DNA from: Candidatus Dojkabacteria bacterium
Lineage (GTDB): Bacteria; Patescibacteriota; Dojkabacteria; JAHIVN01
NCBI GenBank assembly: GCA_016932045.1
Contig: JAFGDO010000032.1
Span: forward strand, 85,599-127,611
Reading direction: 5' to 3'
DNA: 42,013 nucleotides
Shown: positions 10,715 to 21,043 of the stretch, one piece after another
Layout: the number at the start of each line of letters is the position of its first letter
Numbering within the stretch: the stretch's first letter is position 1
Position numbers and translations under genes: made by a program
Notes under the pieces: model-generated
What the model was told of the DNA's origin: nothing
Database searches by the model: none
Seen by the model: the letters and a program-made list of their open reading frames with translations, nothing else

Positions 10715-10993
10715 ATGTACTCACCTTACGACCTCCTCAAAATAACAGAGAATGATCTTCATACTTTTAAAAACAACTCAAAGCGCGGGAAGGTAAGAAA
10801 AATCTTAAATCTGGTACTAAATGAACTTCCACCACATTTAAAAAGACAGGTAAAATTCACAAAACCTAATCTGAAACCAGTAAGAGGATTTGAAGATGAC
10901 AAAGTAAAAGGATATGAGATCATCATCAAGAACCATAAAGAAATTGAAAGCTTTGTAAGGAGTTACGTACCTTTCTTCATCATGGAAAAATAA
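10715..10993 (+). CDS. Hypothetical small protein
   Basis: Intact 92-aa ORF with plausible composition and an upstream AT-rich region. Confidence 0.5.
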   Translation: MYSPYDLLKITENDLHTFKNNSKRGKVRKILNLVLNELPPHLKRQVKFTKPNLKPVRGFEDDKVKGYEIIIKNHKEIESFVRSYVPFFIMEK

Positions 10994-11080
10994 TAGCACA
11001 AACACTTCCTTTTACATGACTTGCCTATCCTATATCAATTGTATATAATTTTTATATAACTTATTATATACTTACAGCAT

Positions 11081-11482
11081 ATGGAACCTTCAGGAGAAAT
11101 CACTGTTGAAACACTCGTCCAAACTGCTCTTGAACAAGGATACATAGATGTACCTTATGGGGAAAGCCGATTACCTGTAAACATCCATGGAGTAGTCTCA
11201 ACCAATGGATGTCTTCCCGACGATCACCCAATGCATGGGCATACCTTTTTTGTAGATGTTGAAAACCAGCTGCAAATTGCATTTATAGATGTCGAAGAGG
11301 TATTGGGGGCGACTCAGGCAGAGGGTAACTTTCCTTCTAGACATTTATTTAGAAGTGATGTTAATGGTTACTTTGGATATTGGACTGACGCTTGCTACCC
11401 TCAGTATGTAGCTAACCCCACTTCATTTCCGATGGATGGAGATGTTGGTCTACAACTAAAAGCAATAGTTCAAGCAGCATAG
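11081..11482 (+). CDS. Hypothetical protein
   Basis: Intact 133-aa ORF, globular composition, no recognised family. Confidence 0.5.
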   Translation: MEPSGEITVETLVQTALEQGYIDVPYGESRLPVNIHGVVSTNGCLPDDHPMHGHTFFVDVENQLQIAFIDVEEVLGATQAEGNFPSRHLFRSDVNGYFGYWTDACYPQYVANPTSFPMDGDVGLQLKAIVQAA

Positions 11483-11505
11483 CTTAAGCATTTTTAATCT
11501 CACTT

Positions 11506-12216
11506 CTAAACAATTCTTTCCAGCTTATCAGAGATCCTACCTCTATAAATAACAAAGCCTAATTCCTGAGATATCTCTTCTGATATACAGCGGGTATTGG
11601 AATACTCCTCGTTGATTTTTTTTAAAATACCCCTTTGCTTCTCGCCCAAAGCCAAAGAATTCCTGTGTTTACATAGCAGTAAAAACTCGCAAGTCACGAG
11701 TCCCATACAGAAAGCCCTTGAGGACAAAAAAGTCTTTAAGTCTAGATCTGAGAAAAATGTGTATGCCTTCTTTTCCCCAGATCCAGCTGCCGGATGAGAA
11801 TGTATGTTGAATAGGGGAGTAATCTTTGGATCTTTGGAAATGTCCTGCTGTTTGATCTGTGTTTTGAAGACAGCTTTACCACCTATTAAAACTTGCTTCT
11901 CAAACCATCCTTTCCTTAAGGGGTTAAAAGATAATTGAAATTTATGCCTTGTTATCACATCAGTCTTGGACCCTTTTATAGGTGGTGTAGAAACAACTGT
12001 CCCTCCTGCATCGAAAATAGTAATCGAGTGCTCATATCCAAACTGATCCGTAAATTCTTTCAGCTTTTTTATGCCTTGCAATATCGAAGAATCAAGTACA
12101 ATAGAAGAAGGGTAAGATGAAGCATTTGGCAGCACTCCTGATCTTTGATGGCTGATTATGAATTCCGAGAATTTAAAAAAATTCATGTGTTCCCCAATGT
12201 TGATTACATTAAACAA
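11506..12216 (-). CDS. JAB/JAMM (MPN-like) putative metalloprotease
   Basis: FNIHSHPAAGSGEKKAYTFFSDLDL fits HxH...SxxD of the JAMM motif, with longer spacing than classical. Confidence 0.5.
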   Translation of the reverse strand: MFNVINIGEHMNFFKFSEFIISHQRSGVLPNASSYPSSIVLDSSILQGIKKLKEFTDQFGYEHSITIFDAGGTVVSTPPIKGSKTDVITRHKFQLSFNPLRKGWFEKQVLIGGKAVFKTQIKQQDISKDPKITPLFNIHSHPAAGSGEKKAYTFFSDLDLKTFLSSRAFCMGLVTCEFLLLCKHRNSLALGEKQRGILKKINEEYSNTRCISEEISQELGFVIYRGRISDKLERIV

Positions 12217-13135
12217 ACCCTATCTTCGCTCTATATCCTTGCAAAAATTCCCTGACAGTCATCTTTTTCTTACCTTCAAGCTGCACAACTTCTGGAAGTA
12301 TTACACCGCTTCCAGTTTGTACAAGTAACTGACCATCTCTCACTTCAGTCTGACCCACCTTTCTGCTAATTGTGGTATTTTTGAAACTTGATTTGAATAC
12401 TTTAACTCTTTTGAAACCCCCACTGGTTTCTAACTCTGTCCATGCAACTGATCGCGGATTAAAAGCTCTCACTTTTCTCTCTATCACAATTCCCTCATTT
12501 CCCCAGTCGATTTTTGCTTTTTCTTTTGAAATATCATCTCTGATACAATAAGTTGCGTTTGAGTCATCCTGTTTTTTAGGTTTTATCCTACCGCTAACCC
12601 AATCGGCCATTACTTTTTCAATTTTTTCTGCAGATATCCCTTGTAATCGTTCTGCAAGAGAGCCCCCTGTATCATTTTTACTAATTAAAACTTCTTCTTG
12701 AAATAGGATATCTCCAGTATCAAGTTTCTTCTCCATTAGCTGAATTGTTATACCTGTCTTAGAAAGCCCTTGAAGAATAGCCATCTCAATGGGACAAGCT
12801 CCTCGCAGAACAGGTAGTAACGAAAAATGGATATTTAAGCATCTGTACTCTGGAAAGTTCAGAATGTACTCTCCAAGAAATTGGCCGTAATTACATACAA
12901 GGATAATATCCGGATTTGTTTCTCTCAGTATCTCTTTTGCTTCTAGATTAATGTCCTTTGGCTGATAAGTAAGAACTCCTTCTGCTTTCGCCTCCTTAAA
13001 GATATCTTCTTCTATCAAGTCTTCGTTTGCAGAAAACGCAGTAACAAGTCCCACAACTTGTATTTGCTTCGATTTTAAGAGTTTCCTAAATATAGGTGTC
13101 GGATATGTCTCAGAACCTAAAAAAAGTAACTTAAT
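12209..13135 (-). CDS. fmt: Methionyl-tRNA formyltransferase
   Basis: Formyltransferase core (LNIHFSLLPVLRGACPIEMAILQG, LDTGDILFQEE) and Fmt-like C-terminal domain (RAFNPRSVAWTEL). Start placed at MIKLLFLGSETYPTP (13135). Confidence 0.88.
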   Translation of the reverse strand: MKLLFLGSETYPTPIFRKLLKSKQIQVVGLVTAFSANEDLIEEDIFKEAKAEGVLTYQPKDINLEAKEILRETNPDIILVCNYGQFLGEYILNFPEYRCLNIHFSLLPVLRGACPIEMAILQGLSKTGITIQLMEKKLDTGDILFQEEVLISKNDTGGSLAERLQGISAEKIEKVMADWVSGRIKPKKQDDSNATYCIRDDISKEKAKIDWGNEGIVIERKVRAFNPRSVAWTELETSGGFKRVKVFKSSFKNTTISRKVGQTEVRDGQLLVQTGSGVILPEVVQLEGKKKMTVREFLQGYRAKIGFV

Positions 13136-13324
13136 CATTGTTTTTAATTTAAATTTAAGACCGATCAATTATATGCAATAATTGTTGAAATTCAAAACCC
13201 TTCATTGCGTTGAAAACAATTAAATTGATTAGCCGCCTCGATCGCTTTAATCTCTAGCTTCCCAAGTGTACACAAGGCCAAATCATGATATAATTCGAAC
13301 GACTTCAGATATCAGGATAATTTA

Positions 13325-14095
13325 TTGAAAAGTAAACTAGACAACAGAAAAGATCTTCTTGTAGAACTCGTAAGAACCAACTTCAAATTAAGATACAATA
13401 ATTCTTTTTTGGGGTTTATCTGGGTTTTACTCAAACCACTGATGACATTTATGGTTCTGTATATCGTATTCTCAAAGTTCAAAGGCGGCTGGGTAGAGAA
13501 TTACCAAATGTATCTTCTGCTTGGCATAATCCTTTATACATTTGTGAACGAAGGAATTATCTTCGGGATGAATGGAATCCTCCAAATAGCACACATAATC
13601 CTAAAAGTTAACTTCCCAAGAGAAATTGCTTTGGCATCTTCACTTATCATGGCAGTTATCAACCTCACTATCAACTTATTTATACTTGCACTCTTTGGAT
13701 TATTCAACCCAGTTTCCCCAACGCTAGTAACACTTGGATACTTTATTCTTATCATTGGAGTTATATTTGCACTGATATACGGGATCTCTTTTTTCACTTC
13801 TCTCATACTTGTCAACTTGAGAGATCTTCAGCATATTGCTGAACTTATTATGCAGCTATTATTCTATGCGACACCAATTTTTTACCCCATAGAATCCCTG
13901 CCGGAATATATACAAAAAATTGTAAAATTAAACCCCCTTACAGTTCTGATTCAGGCGGCACGGGAAGCGCTCATTTATGGAAACATCAAATACTTGAATG
14001 AAGTCGGATTGCTCCTTTTTGTATCAATCCTCCTTTTCTTTCTTGGAAGTTTATATTTTAAAAACAATGTAAAGAGAATAGCTGAAAAATTCTAA
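13325..14095 (+). CDS. ABC-2 type polysaccharide exporter permease (Wzm/TagG-like)
   Basis: TTG start; RKDLLVELVRTNFKLRYNNSFLGFIWVLLKPL...; six or so TM segments; paired with the ATPase at 15402. Confidence 0.9.
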   Translation: MKSKLDNRKDLLVELVRTNFKLRYNNSFLGFIWVLLKPLMTFMVLYIVFSKFKGGWVENYQMYLLLGIILYTFVNEGIIFGMNGILQIAHIILKVNFPREIALASSLIMAVINLTINLFILALFGLFNPVSPTLVTLGYFILIIGVIFALIYGISFFTSLILVNLRDLQHIAELIMQLLFYATPIFYPIESLPEYIQKIVKLNPLTVLIQAAREALIYGNIKYLNEVGLLLFVSILLFFLGSLYFKNNVKRIAEKF

Positions 14096-14103
14096 ACTCT
14101 ACC

Positions 14104-15309
14104 ATGAAGAGAAAAGAGCACGTCACAGTCATCATCTTAAATTGGAACGGCAAACATTTCCTCAAAGCGAATCTTTCTTCTGTCCTTAAACAGGATTATC
14201 CCAACTACGAGATTCTAATCGTAGATAACGGTTCTTCCGATGGATCTATAGAATTCATCCAGAAGAAATGTAAAAGATATACAAGAAAACTAAAGCTTCT
14301 AAAAACAGGAGAGAATTTAGGATACGTAGGAGGAAATAATGCAGGCATAAAGAAGGTACTAAAAGAAAATCGGAGTAAATATGTTGTGATTTTGAATAAT
14401 GATATAAAGGTAGAAGAGACTTGGTTGAGTAATCTCATATCAGGCTTTACCAATCCGCAAATCGGAATATGTACCTCGAAAATTCTACTTTACTATCCAT
14501 TCCAACATATCGTACTCATTCCAAGCAAAGAATCTTTACTTTCCTCCATAAAAATAAACGGTCTGGATTATCACGCCCTGGAGTTTAAGGACGGCATCGA
14601 TAAAAAAGGAGAGCTTCTAAAACTTCCAAAACAATTATTTCCCGGACAAATATACAACCTTGCACTTCCCTATAAACCAAACCACGCAAGAAGCGGCAGG
14701 TTGGGGATAAAATACAGTGGGAATGGGATGAAACTTTTTTCAGGCAGCTTAAGAAAAGAGCTTAAAGGAAGCGGAGAATTTAAGGTAAATCTCGAAGGAG
14801 AGTATGTATTAAACAATGCAGGAAGTGACTTCTATGAGAAGAAAATCCTCTTTGAAGATAGATATATTTTTGAATTTGATAGAGAACTCCCTTCAGACGT
14901 TGTGGCGGCAGGATGTGGTGCGGCAATGGCAATCCGATGTGATCTACTTAAAAGTTTTGGGGCCTTTAATGAAAGATACTTCATGTATCTTGAGGACACA
15001 GAGTTGAGTTACAGATTCAAGCAGCAGGGGTTTCTGACAAAGTTTGTAGGCAATGCTGTTTGCTACCATTGGTTCTGGGGAAGCAGTGGTGGTAAAGTCA
15101 CAAAAACACAGACGTTTTATGGTACCCGAAACAGGCTGTGGTTCATAAAGAGATATTTTGGTCTTGGTCAATTTTTGTACTTTTATCTGAGAACTCTCCT
15201 GAGAACCTTTATTTGGGGAATAAAGATTCCTTTTAATAAAAGGGCTCCGATGTATTTCTCCTGTTACGTAAAAGCACTTTTTGAAGCATTAAATTGTGAT
15301 AATAAATAA
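14104..15309 (+). CDS. GT2 glycosyltransferase with internal insertion
   Basis: VTVIILNWNGKHFLKANLSSVLKQDYPNYEILIVDNGSSDGS, NNDIKV, AAGCGAAMAIRCDLLKSFGAFNERYFMYLEDTELSYR. Confidence 0.9.
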   Translation: MKRKEHVTVIILNWNGKHFLKANLSSVLKQDYPNYEILIVDNGSSDGSIEFIQKKCKRYTRKLKLLKTGENLGYVGGNNAGIKKVLKENRSKYVVILNNDIKVEETWLSNLISGFTNPQIGICTSKILLYYPFQHIVLIPSKESLLSSIKINGLDYHALEFKDGIDKKGELLKLPKQLFPGQIYNLALPYKPNHARSGRLGIKYSGNGMKLFSGSLRKELKGSGEFKVNLEGEYVLNNAGSDFYEKKILFEDRYIFEFDRELPSDVVAAGCGAAMAIRCDLLKSFGAFNERYFMYLEDTELSYRFKQQGFLTKFVGNAVCYHWFWGSSGGKVTKTQTFYGTRNRLWFIKRYFGLGQFLYFYLRTLLRTFIWGIKIPFNKRAPMYFSCYVKALFEALNCDNK

Positions 15310-15401
15310 GACCATACGTTTTCAAGGAAGTATTGTTTTAAGGTAAATATACTCTCCACAACGCGAACAACATAATGATATATTTGTGATAAAATGAGAT
15401 C

Positions 15402-16592
15402 ATGACAGACACGACAGTAGCTGTAAAAGTTGATAATGTATCAAAGGAATTCCTAGTACCAACAGAAATTCAGACCACTTTCAAGAGTTACTTTCTTAAT
15501 CCTTTTCGTAAAATTCCCAAGAAGAAATTTACTGCATTAGATAACATCAACTTTTCAGTAAAAAAAGGTGAGTTTATAGGTATAATAGGTGAGAATGGAA
15601 GCGGGAAAAGTACACTGCTTAAGCTGCTTGCAAGTATATACTTACCCGACAAGGGGAAAATAGAAACACATGGAAAAATTGTCCCCTTTCTTGAACTTGG
15701 AGTAGGGTTCAACCCGGATCTGTCTGGTCGTGAAAATATCTTCCTGAATGGAACGATTCTAGGAATGCACAGAGAATATCTTGAAAGCAAGTTTAACGAA
15801 ATAGTAAACTTTGCTGAGATTAGAAAATTCATAGATATGCCCCTTAAAAACTACTCAAGCGGCATGCAAGTAAGACTTGCCTTTTCAATTGCCATTCAAT
15901 CAAATGCTGATATTTACTTACTTGATGAAGTTCTTGCTGTTGGTGATAGGGCATTTCAACAGAAAAGTATAAAAGTCTTCGAGAAACTTAAACAAAATAA
16001 AAAAACTGTATTCTTCGTTTCACATGATCTACCAAGTATAAGAGAATTTTGCAGTAGGGTTATCTATTTAAAGGATCACAAGATAAAAAAGATCGGAGAT
16101 CCTGATAGTACTGTTGATCAATATATATATCAAGATAGTACTGAGGAAATAGAAGAGAACGGCAAGCCAGTAATAAAAAGTCGGAGATTAATATCTATCG
16201 AATCGGTTAAGATTCTTGATAAGCAAGGGAAAATAAGCAAGAATTTCATAAGCAGTGATCAGGTAACTATTTGTGTCGATTATAGGGCTAAAAGTAAGGA
16301 CACTAAAGACGCTATTTTCGGAATAGCATTGTATAGAGAGGATGGAACATATATATATGGAACAAACACACATGCCAAGCAGAAGCAGATTCTGCTTAAA
16401 GCAAGGGGACAGGTCCTGTTCCAATTTAAGCACCTGCCGCTTTTACAAGGTCATTTTTTGGTCACAGTAGCAATCCACAAAGCATCAGGAGAGAATTACG
16501 ACTGGCATGACAAACGTTATGAATTCTGGATAACTAATAACAAAAAAGATGAAGGTCTTGTTGACACAGATGTTGATATAGATATCCGTTAA
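15402..16592 (+). CDS. ABC transporter ATPase (Wzt/TagH-like) with C-terminal Wzt-type substrate-binding domain
   Basis: Walker A GENGSGKST, signature YSSGMQVRLAFSIA, Walker B DIYLLDEVLAVGD, ~150-aa C-terminal beta-rich extension. Confidence 0.92.
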   Translation: MTDTTVAVKVDNVSKEFLVPTEIQTTFKSYFLNPFRKIPKKKFTALDNINFSVKKGEFIGIIGENGSGKSTLLKLLASIYLPDKGKIETHGKIVPFLELGVGFNPDLSGRENIFLNGTILGMHREYLESKFNEIVNFAEIRKFIDMPLKNYSSGMQVRLAFSIAIQSNADIYLLDEVLAVGDRAFQQKSIKVFEKLKQNKKTVFFVSHDLPSIREFCSRVIYLKDHKIKKIGDPDSTVDQYIYQDSTEEIEENGKPVIKSRRLISIESVKILDKQGKISKNFISSDQVTICVDYRAKSKDTKDAIFGIALYREDGTYIYGTNTHAKQKQILLKARGQVLFQFKHLPLLQGHFLVTVAIHKASGENYDWHDKRYEFWITNNKKDEGLVDTDVDIDIR

Positions 16593-16612
16593 AACTTTTA
16601 AAAGATGTTAAT

Positions 16613-17881
16613 ATGAACATTCTCCATATTGTACAACGTTATCATCCAGCAATAGGTGGCTCTGAGCTATATATGCAAAAATTATCCGAACACTTGGCAA
16701 AAGAGAAAAATAACAAAGTAACGGTACTAACAACAAATGTTGTAGACCCAGAAGATTTCTGGAAGCCAGAAGCATCACAACCCAAGCAATTGAAAAAGGT
16801 CGAAAATATAAACAATGTTAAGGTTATCAGGTGTGATACTACCCTTTCACTCATAAAACCACCAATATTATCAAAGATTATAAGGAAACTATTTAATTCT
16901 ATAAACTTTAACCCATTTATAAGGAATAAATTTGATGTGCCCACCTCAATTGAGATGCTTGACTTAATCAACCAAGAGGGCAGGGATACTTTTGATGTTG
17001 TTCATGTTACAGCGATGCCTTATAGTCATTTATTTTATGTCGGATATAAGATTGCCCAAAAAGACAAAGCTAGATTTTTTATTACACCGTTTATTCATCT
17101 TGGTATAAACGAGCACGACGAGATCAGAAAAGAATATTTACGAAAATATCATTTAAAACTTTACCAAGAAGCAGACCGGATTTTTGTTCAAACTAATGCA
17201 GAAAAAGAAGCTTTAATAGGGTTCGTTGAAAGCTTTTCTAAAACATCCTTTAGCAGGAAAAAGGTTATCAAGATCGGCTTAGGTATTGATATGCGAGATT
17301 ACAAGATCTATGATCCTAGTATATTTAGAAAGAAGTACAGACTCGAATATCCGATTGTCTTCTATATTGGAACAAATACATTCGAGAAAGGGACCGTTAC
17401 TCTTCTAAAAGCAATGCAGCTTTTATGGGACAAAGAGATAGATATTCACCTTGTTTTAGCAGGCAAAAAGGTACAGAAATTCGAGAAATTCATTAAAACA
17501 TATCCCTACAAACATAAAGTTATTGAATTAGGGGAAATTACTGGTAAAATAAAACACCAATTATTTTCAAGCGGAGATATTTTTTGCATGGTCTCAAAAA
17601 CTGATTCTTTCGGAATTGTTTACCTTGAAAGTTGGTACTACAAGAAACCAGTTATAGCATGTGACACAAAAGTATTTCGTGAAATAATCGATGAAAATAC
17701 TGATGGTATTTTGTGCGAATTTGACAATGAGGAAGAGCTGGCAAGACAGATAGAATCTCTTGCCAAAAACCCTAGAAAGGCTAGATCTATGGGTTTAAAT
17801 GGCTTTAATAAAGTGAAGAAAAATTACCAACTCTCTCAAAAGTTAGATATAATTAAACAATTTTACAAAAAAAATACTTAA
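16613..17881 (+). CDS. GT4 glycosyltransferase
   Basis: Starts MNILHIVQRYHPAIGGSELYMQKLSEHLAK; C-terminal SKTDSFGIVYLESWYYKKPVIACD donor-binding motif. Confidence 0.9.
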   Translation: MNILHIVQRYHPAIGGSELYMQKLSEHLAKEKNNKVTVLTTNVVDPEDFWKPEASQPKQLKKVENINNVKVIRCDTTLSLIKPPILSKIIRKLFNSINFNPFIRNKFDVPTSIEMLDLINQEGRDTFDVVHVTAMPYSHLFYVGYKIAQKDKARFFITPFIHLGINEHDEIRKEYLRKYHLKLYQEADRIFVQTNAEKEALIGFVESFSKTSFSRKKVIKIGLGIDMRDYKIYDPSIFRKKYRLEYPIVFYIGTNTFEKGTVTLLKAMQLLWDKEIDIHLVLAGKKVQKFEKFIKTYPYKHKVIELGEITGKIKHQLFSSGDIFCMVSKTDSFGIVYLESWYYKKPVIACDTKVFREIIDENTDGILCEFDNEEELARQIESLAKNPRKARSMGLNGFNKVKKNYQLSQKLDIIKQFYKKNT

Positions 17882-17906
17882 GAGTTTATTTTTTATATAG
17901 GTCTTA

Positions 17907-18920
17907 ATGAAAAAAGCATTAATAACAGGTATTTCCGGTCAGGATGGGTACTATTTATCACAACTCCTTTTAGAAAAGGGATACGAGGTCCATGGGCTAG
18001 TTAGAAGAAACAGTCAATTATCGATAGGCAATTTATCCAAGCTCGATGAGAAAATCCAGAAAAAGATAATCATACATTGGGGTGATATAACAGATCATTG
18101 TATTGTCGAAAAGATTATTAAGGATATAAAACCAAAAGAAATGTACCATCTGGCAGCCCAAAGTTTTGTAGGATTAAGCTTCGAAAATCCGCGACATACA
18201 TATAATGTGAATATTGACGGCACACTGAATGTTGCAAATGCAGTTAGAGAATTCTCACCTAAGACAAGGGTATATTTTGCAGCGACATCCGAGATGTTTG
18301 GGAAGGTACAAGAAACTCCCCAAAATGAAAAAACCCCTTTCTATCCAAGGAGTCCTTACGGAGTTTCTAAGTTAGCTGGTTTCTGGACCATGAAAAATTA
18401 CCGAGAAAGTTATGGGCTATTTATGAGCAATGGAATTCTCTTTAATCATGAAAGCGAAGTACGAGGGCCAGAATTTGTTACAAGAAAGATCTGCATGGCT
18501 GTCGCAAATATTTCAAAGAAAAAACAAGAATATTTAGAATTAGGCAATATGGACTCAAGAAGGGATTGGGGACACGCAGCTGACTATGTTTATGGTATGT
18601 GGCTTATGCTGCAATACAAGAAACCCGATGATTTTGTTTTAGCAACTGGAGAGAACCACAGTGTAAGAGATTTTGTTGAACGGGCTTTTAAAGAAGTCGG
18701 CATCGATATCGGGTGGGAAGGAAAAGAGCTTAATGAGAAGGGATTCGATAAGAAAACAAAAAAAGTACTTGTAAAAGTAAATCCAGAGTTCTTCAGGCCA
18801 GCAGATGTTGAAGTCTTGAAAGGCAATTACTCAAAAGCAAAGAAACAACTAGGCTGGAAACCAAGGATAACATTTAATAAACTGGTAAAAGTCATGATGC
18901 AAAATGAATTAAACCAGTAG
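17907..18920 (+). CDS. gmd: GDP-mannose 4,6-dehydratase
   Basis: ALITGISGQDGYYLSQLLLEKGYEVHGLVRR, YxxxK-type PRSPYGVSK, NHESEVRGPEFVTRKI, RRDWGHAADYV. Confidence 0.9.
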   Translation: MKKALITGISGQDGYYLSQLLLEKGYEVHGLVRRNSQLSIGNLSKLDEKIQKKIIIHWGDITDHCIVEKIIKDIKPKEMYHLAAQSFVGLSFENPRHTYNVNIDGTLNVANAVREFSPKTRVYFAATSEMFGKVQETPQNEKTPFYPRSPYGVSKLAGFWTMKNYRESYGLFMSNGILFNHESEVRGPEFVTRKICMAVANISKKKQEYLELGNMDSRRDWGHAADYVYGMWLMLQYKKPDDFVLATGENHSVRDFVERAFKEVGIDIGWEGKELNEKGFDKKTKKVLVKVNPEFFRPADVEVLKGNYSKAKKQLGWKPRITFNKLVKVMMQNELNQ

Positions 18921-18966
18921 TTCTCATAAAGAGCAACACTCAACCTTATATTTTATATTTTTTATC

Positions 18967-19974
18967 ATGACTCCAACTGAAAAAGCGATAAATCTCGAAA
19001 AAGAAGCTAAAGTGCGCAGTAAAAAAAAGAAGATTAATGTCGAGTATCAGAGAGATATCAATATTCTTAAGGGGAAGTCTATCTACAGCATGATGCGAAG
19101 TTTAGATACAGAAAAACCATTATCGGAATTACTTATCTTTCCAAAGAGTCAACAGAAAAATAAATATATAGCAAAAATCTCACAATTTTTTCTAGCAAAG
19201 ATTTATTATGCTGTAAAGAAAATCCTGGAAAAAGTACTTGATACTCAGGACTATATCAATAAACAAAAAAGTGATATTACGGGAAATATTGATGATTTCG
19301 ACTATTTTGACTTTGAAGATAGGTTCAGGGGTCCTAAAAAAAATATTTTTAAAACACAAACTAGATACCTAAACTATCTAAAGGGAAGGAGAAAGGTCCT
19401 AGATATCGGGTGCGGAAGAGGAGAATTTATCCAGTTACTTAAAAATCATAAGATCCCAGGCAAGGGTATCGATATCTATGGACCATTTGTTAAATACTGC
19501 CAGGCAGAGGGATTAGATGTTACTCAATCCGATGCAATAGATTACCTAGAGAGCCTGAACGATAACTCTCTTGACGCAGTTACAGCCTTTCACGTTGTAG
19601 AACATGTCTCTCATAATTATATTGCAAAGATGTTGCACTTGTTGAATAAGAAACTAGTAGATAAAGGTCTCTTCATATTTGAAACCCCAAATCCCCTTTC
19701 CGTTTTTACCATGGTAAGACCATTTTATCTTGATCCTGGACATACAAGACCTGTACACCCCCAAACAATATTATATTTACTAGAAAAGAGTGGATTTATC
19801 GCAAAGAAGGTACTATTCATGGATTATCCTGATAAAAAGGACCGGCTGGAGCAGATGAAAAAAGAAAAAGGGAGCTCTGGTGTAAACCTTGATATTTATA
19901 ATAGGAATATCAAGAAACTGAATAAGATAATATTTGGCGCTCAAAGCTATGCTGTTATTGCAGAAAAACAATAG
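18967..19974 (+). CDS. Class I SAM-dependent methyltransferase (glycan-locus type)
   Basis: FRGPKKNIFKTQTRYLNYLKGRRKVLDIGCGRGEFIQLL motif I; HVVEHV. Confidence 0.85.
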   Translation: MTPTEKAINLEKEAKVRSKKKKINVEYQRDINILKGKSIYSMMRSLDTEKPLSELLIFPKSQQKNKYIAKISQFFLAKIYYAVKKILEKVLDTQDYINKQKSDITGNIDDFDYFDFEDRFRGPKKNIFKTQTRYLNYLKGRRKVLDIGCGRGEFIQLLKNHKIPGKGIDIYGPFVKYCQAEGLDVTQSDAIDYLESLNDNSLDAVTAFHVVEHVSHNYIAKMLHLLNKKLVDKGLFIFETPNPLSVFTMVRPFYLDPGHTRPVHPQTILYLLEKSGFIAKKVLFMDYPDKKDRLEQMKKEKGSSGVNLDIYNRNIKKLNKIIFGAQSYAVIAEKQ

Positions 19975-21043
19975 AATAACAATACACCAATTCGTTCGGG
20001 AGATTACAATTGGAGATGCAACTTCAAATGAGATGCGTTTTATCCAGAGTATCCTTAAAAGGAACGGGTATAGAAGCGACATTTTCGCCTGGAAAATCGA
20101 TAGCAGGATAAAAAACATTTACTATTACAAGAAATATAAACCAAACAAAAATGATATTTTAATATACCATTTAACTGGAAAGGACGACCTTGTACTCCCC
20201 TTTTTAAAAAAATTTCTGAACAGAAAAATTCTGATTTATCACAATATAACTCCCTCACATTTTTTTTCAGGTTACAGCAATAAATTCGTCCGAGATCTTA
20301 CGGAAGGTAGGGAATGTTTGCAAAAGTCTAGCAAAATGTTTGACCTTGCTTTTGGAGACTCAAAATTTAATGCACAAGAATTGAGGAGTATGAACTTTAA
20401 AAATGTCCGCACACTGCCAATTATTTACGACTTTGAAAGATTGGACAATCTACAAGAAGACAGAGTTTTATCAGCGAAACTTAAAAACGAATATATCACA
20501 AACATCGTTTTTATAGGAAGAATAGCTCCCAATAAAAAACAGGATGACCTGATTAAGACATTTTATTTGTACAATAAATATGTGAATGCTTTCTCACGTT
20601 TATTCCTTGTTGGTGCAGATTTCATTGTCCCTAGGTATGTGAATGAAATTAAAAACTTAATAAAAATACTAGAACTAGATTCTTTAGTTACAATTACAGG
20701 CCATATAACTGACCGCGAATGGATAACATATTACAAAAACGCAGATCTGTTTGTATCTATGAGCGAACATGAGGGATTTTTCGTACCAGCACTAGAATGT
20801 ATGCACCTTAAAATACCCATGCTTCTATACAAAAGTACAGCAGTTCCAGATACGGCGAGTAATACTGCTGTATATTTTGACAAGAAGAATTTTGAGGTTG
20901 TGGCTGAAATGATGGATCTTGTGTTGAAAAAAGATGTGAAGACAAGACTTTTTGAGAACTCCAAAAAAAGATTAAAGAATTTCCAGAAAGATAAGATCTC
21001 AAAATTCTTCTTAAGTGAAATAAACAAATTTATAAATAAATGA
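19934..21043 (+). CDS. GT4 glycosyltransferase
   Basis: IVFIGRIAPNKKQDDLIKTF...; SMSEHEGFFVPALECMHLKIPMLLY. Start uncertain; the track start overlaps the upstream methyltransferase by 41 nt. Confidence 0.85.
   Translation: MALKAMLLLQKNNRITIHQFVREITIGDATSNEMRFIQSILKRNGYRSDIFAWKIDSRIKNIYYYKKYKPNKNDILIYHLTGKDDLVLPFLKKFLNRKILIYHNITPSHFFSGYSNKFVRDLTEGRECLQKSSKMFDLAFGDSKFNAQELRSMNFKNVRTLPIIYDFERLDNLQEDRVLSAKLKNEYITNIVFIGRIAPNKKQDDLIKTFYLYNKYVNAFSRLFLVGADFIVPRYVNEIKNLIKILELDSLVTITGHITDREWITYYKNADLFVSMSEHEGFFVPALECMHLKIPMLLYKSTAVPDTASNTAVYFDKKNFEVVAEMMDLVLKKDVKTRLFENSKKRLKNFQKDKISKFFLSEINKFINK

Noticed and set aside
12209-13135. Fmt as a sugar N-formyltransferase belonging to the glycan locus
   Set aside because: The C-terminal region (RAFNPRSVAWTEL...) fits the tRNA-binding domain of methionyl-tRNA formyltransferase better, and the gene is divergent from the glycan operon.
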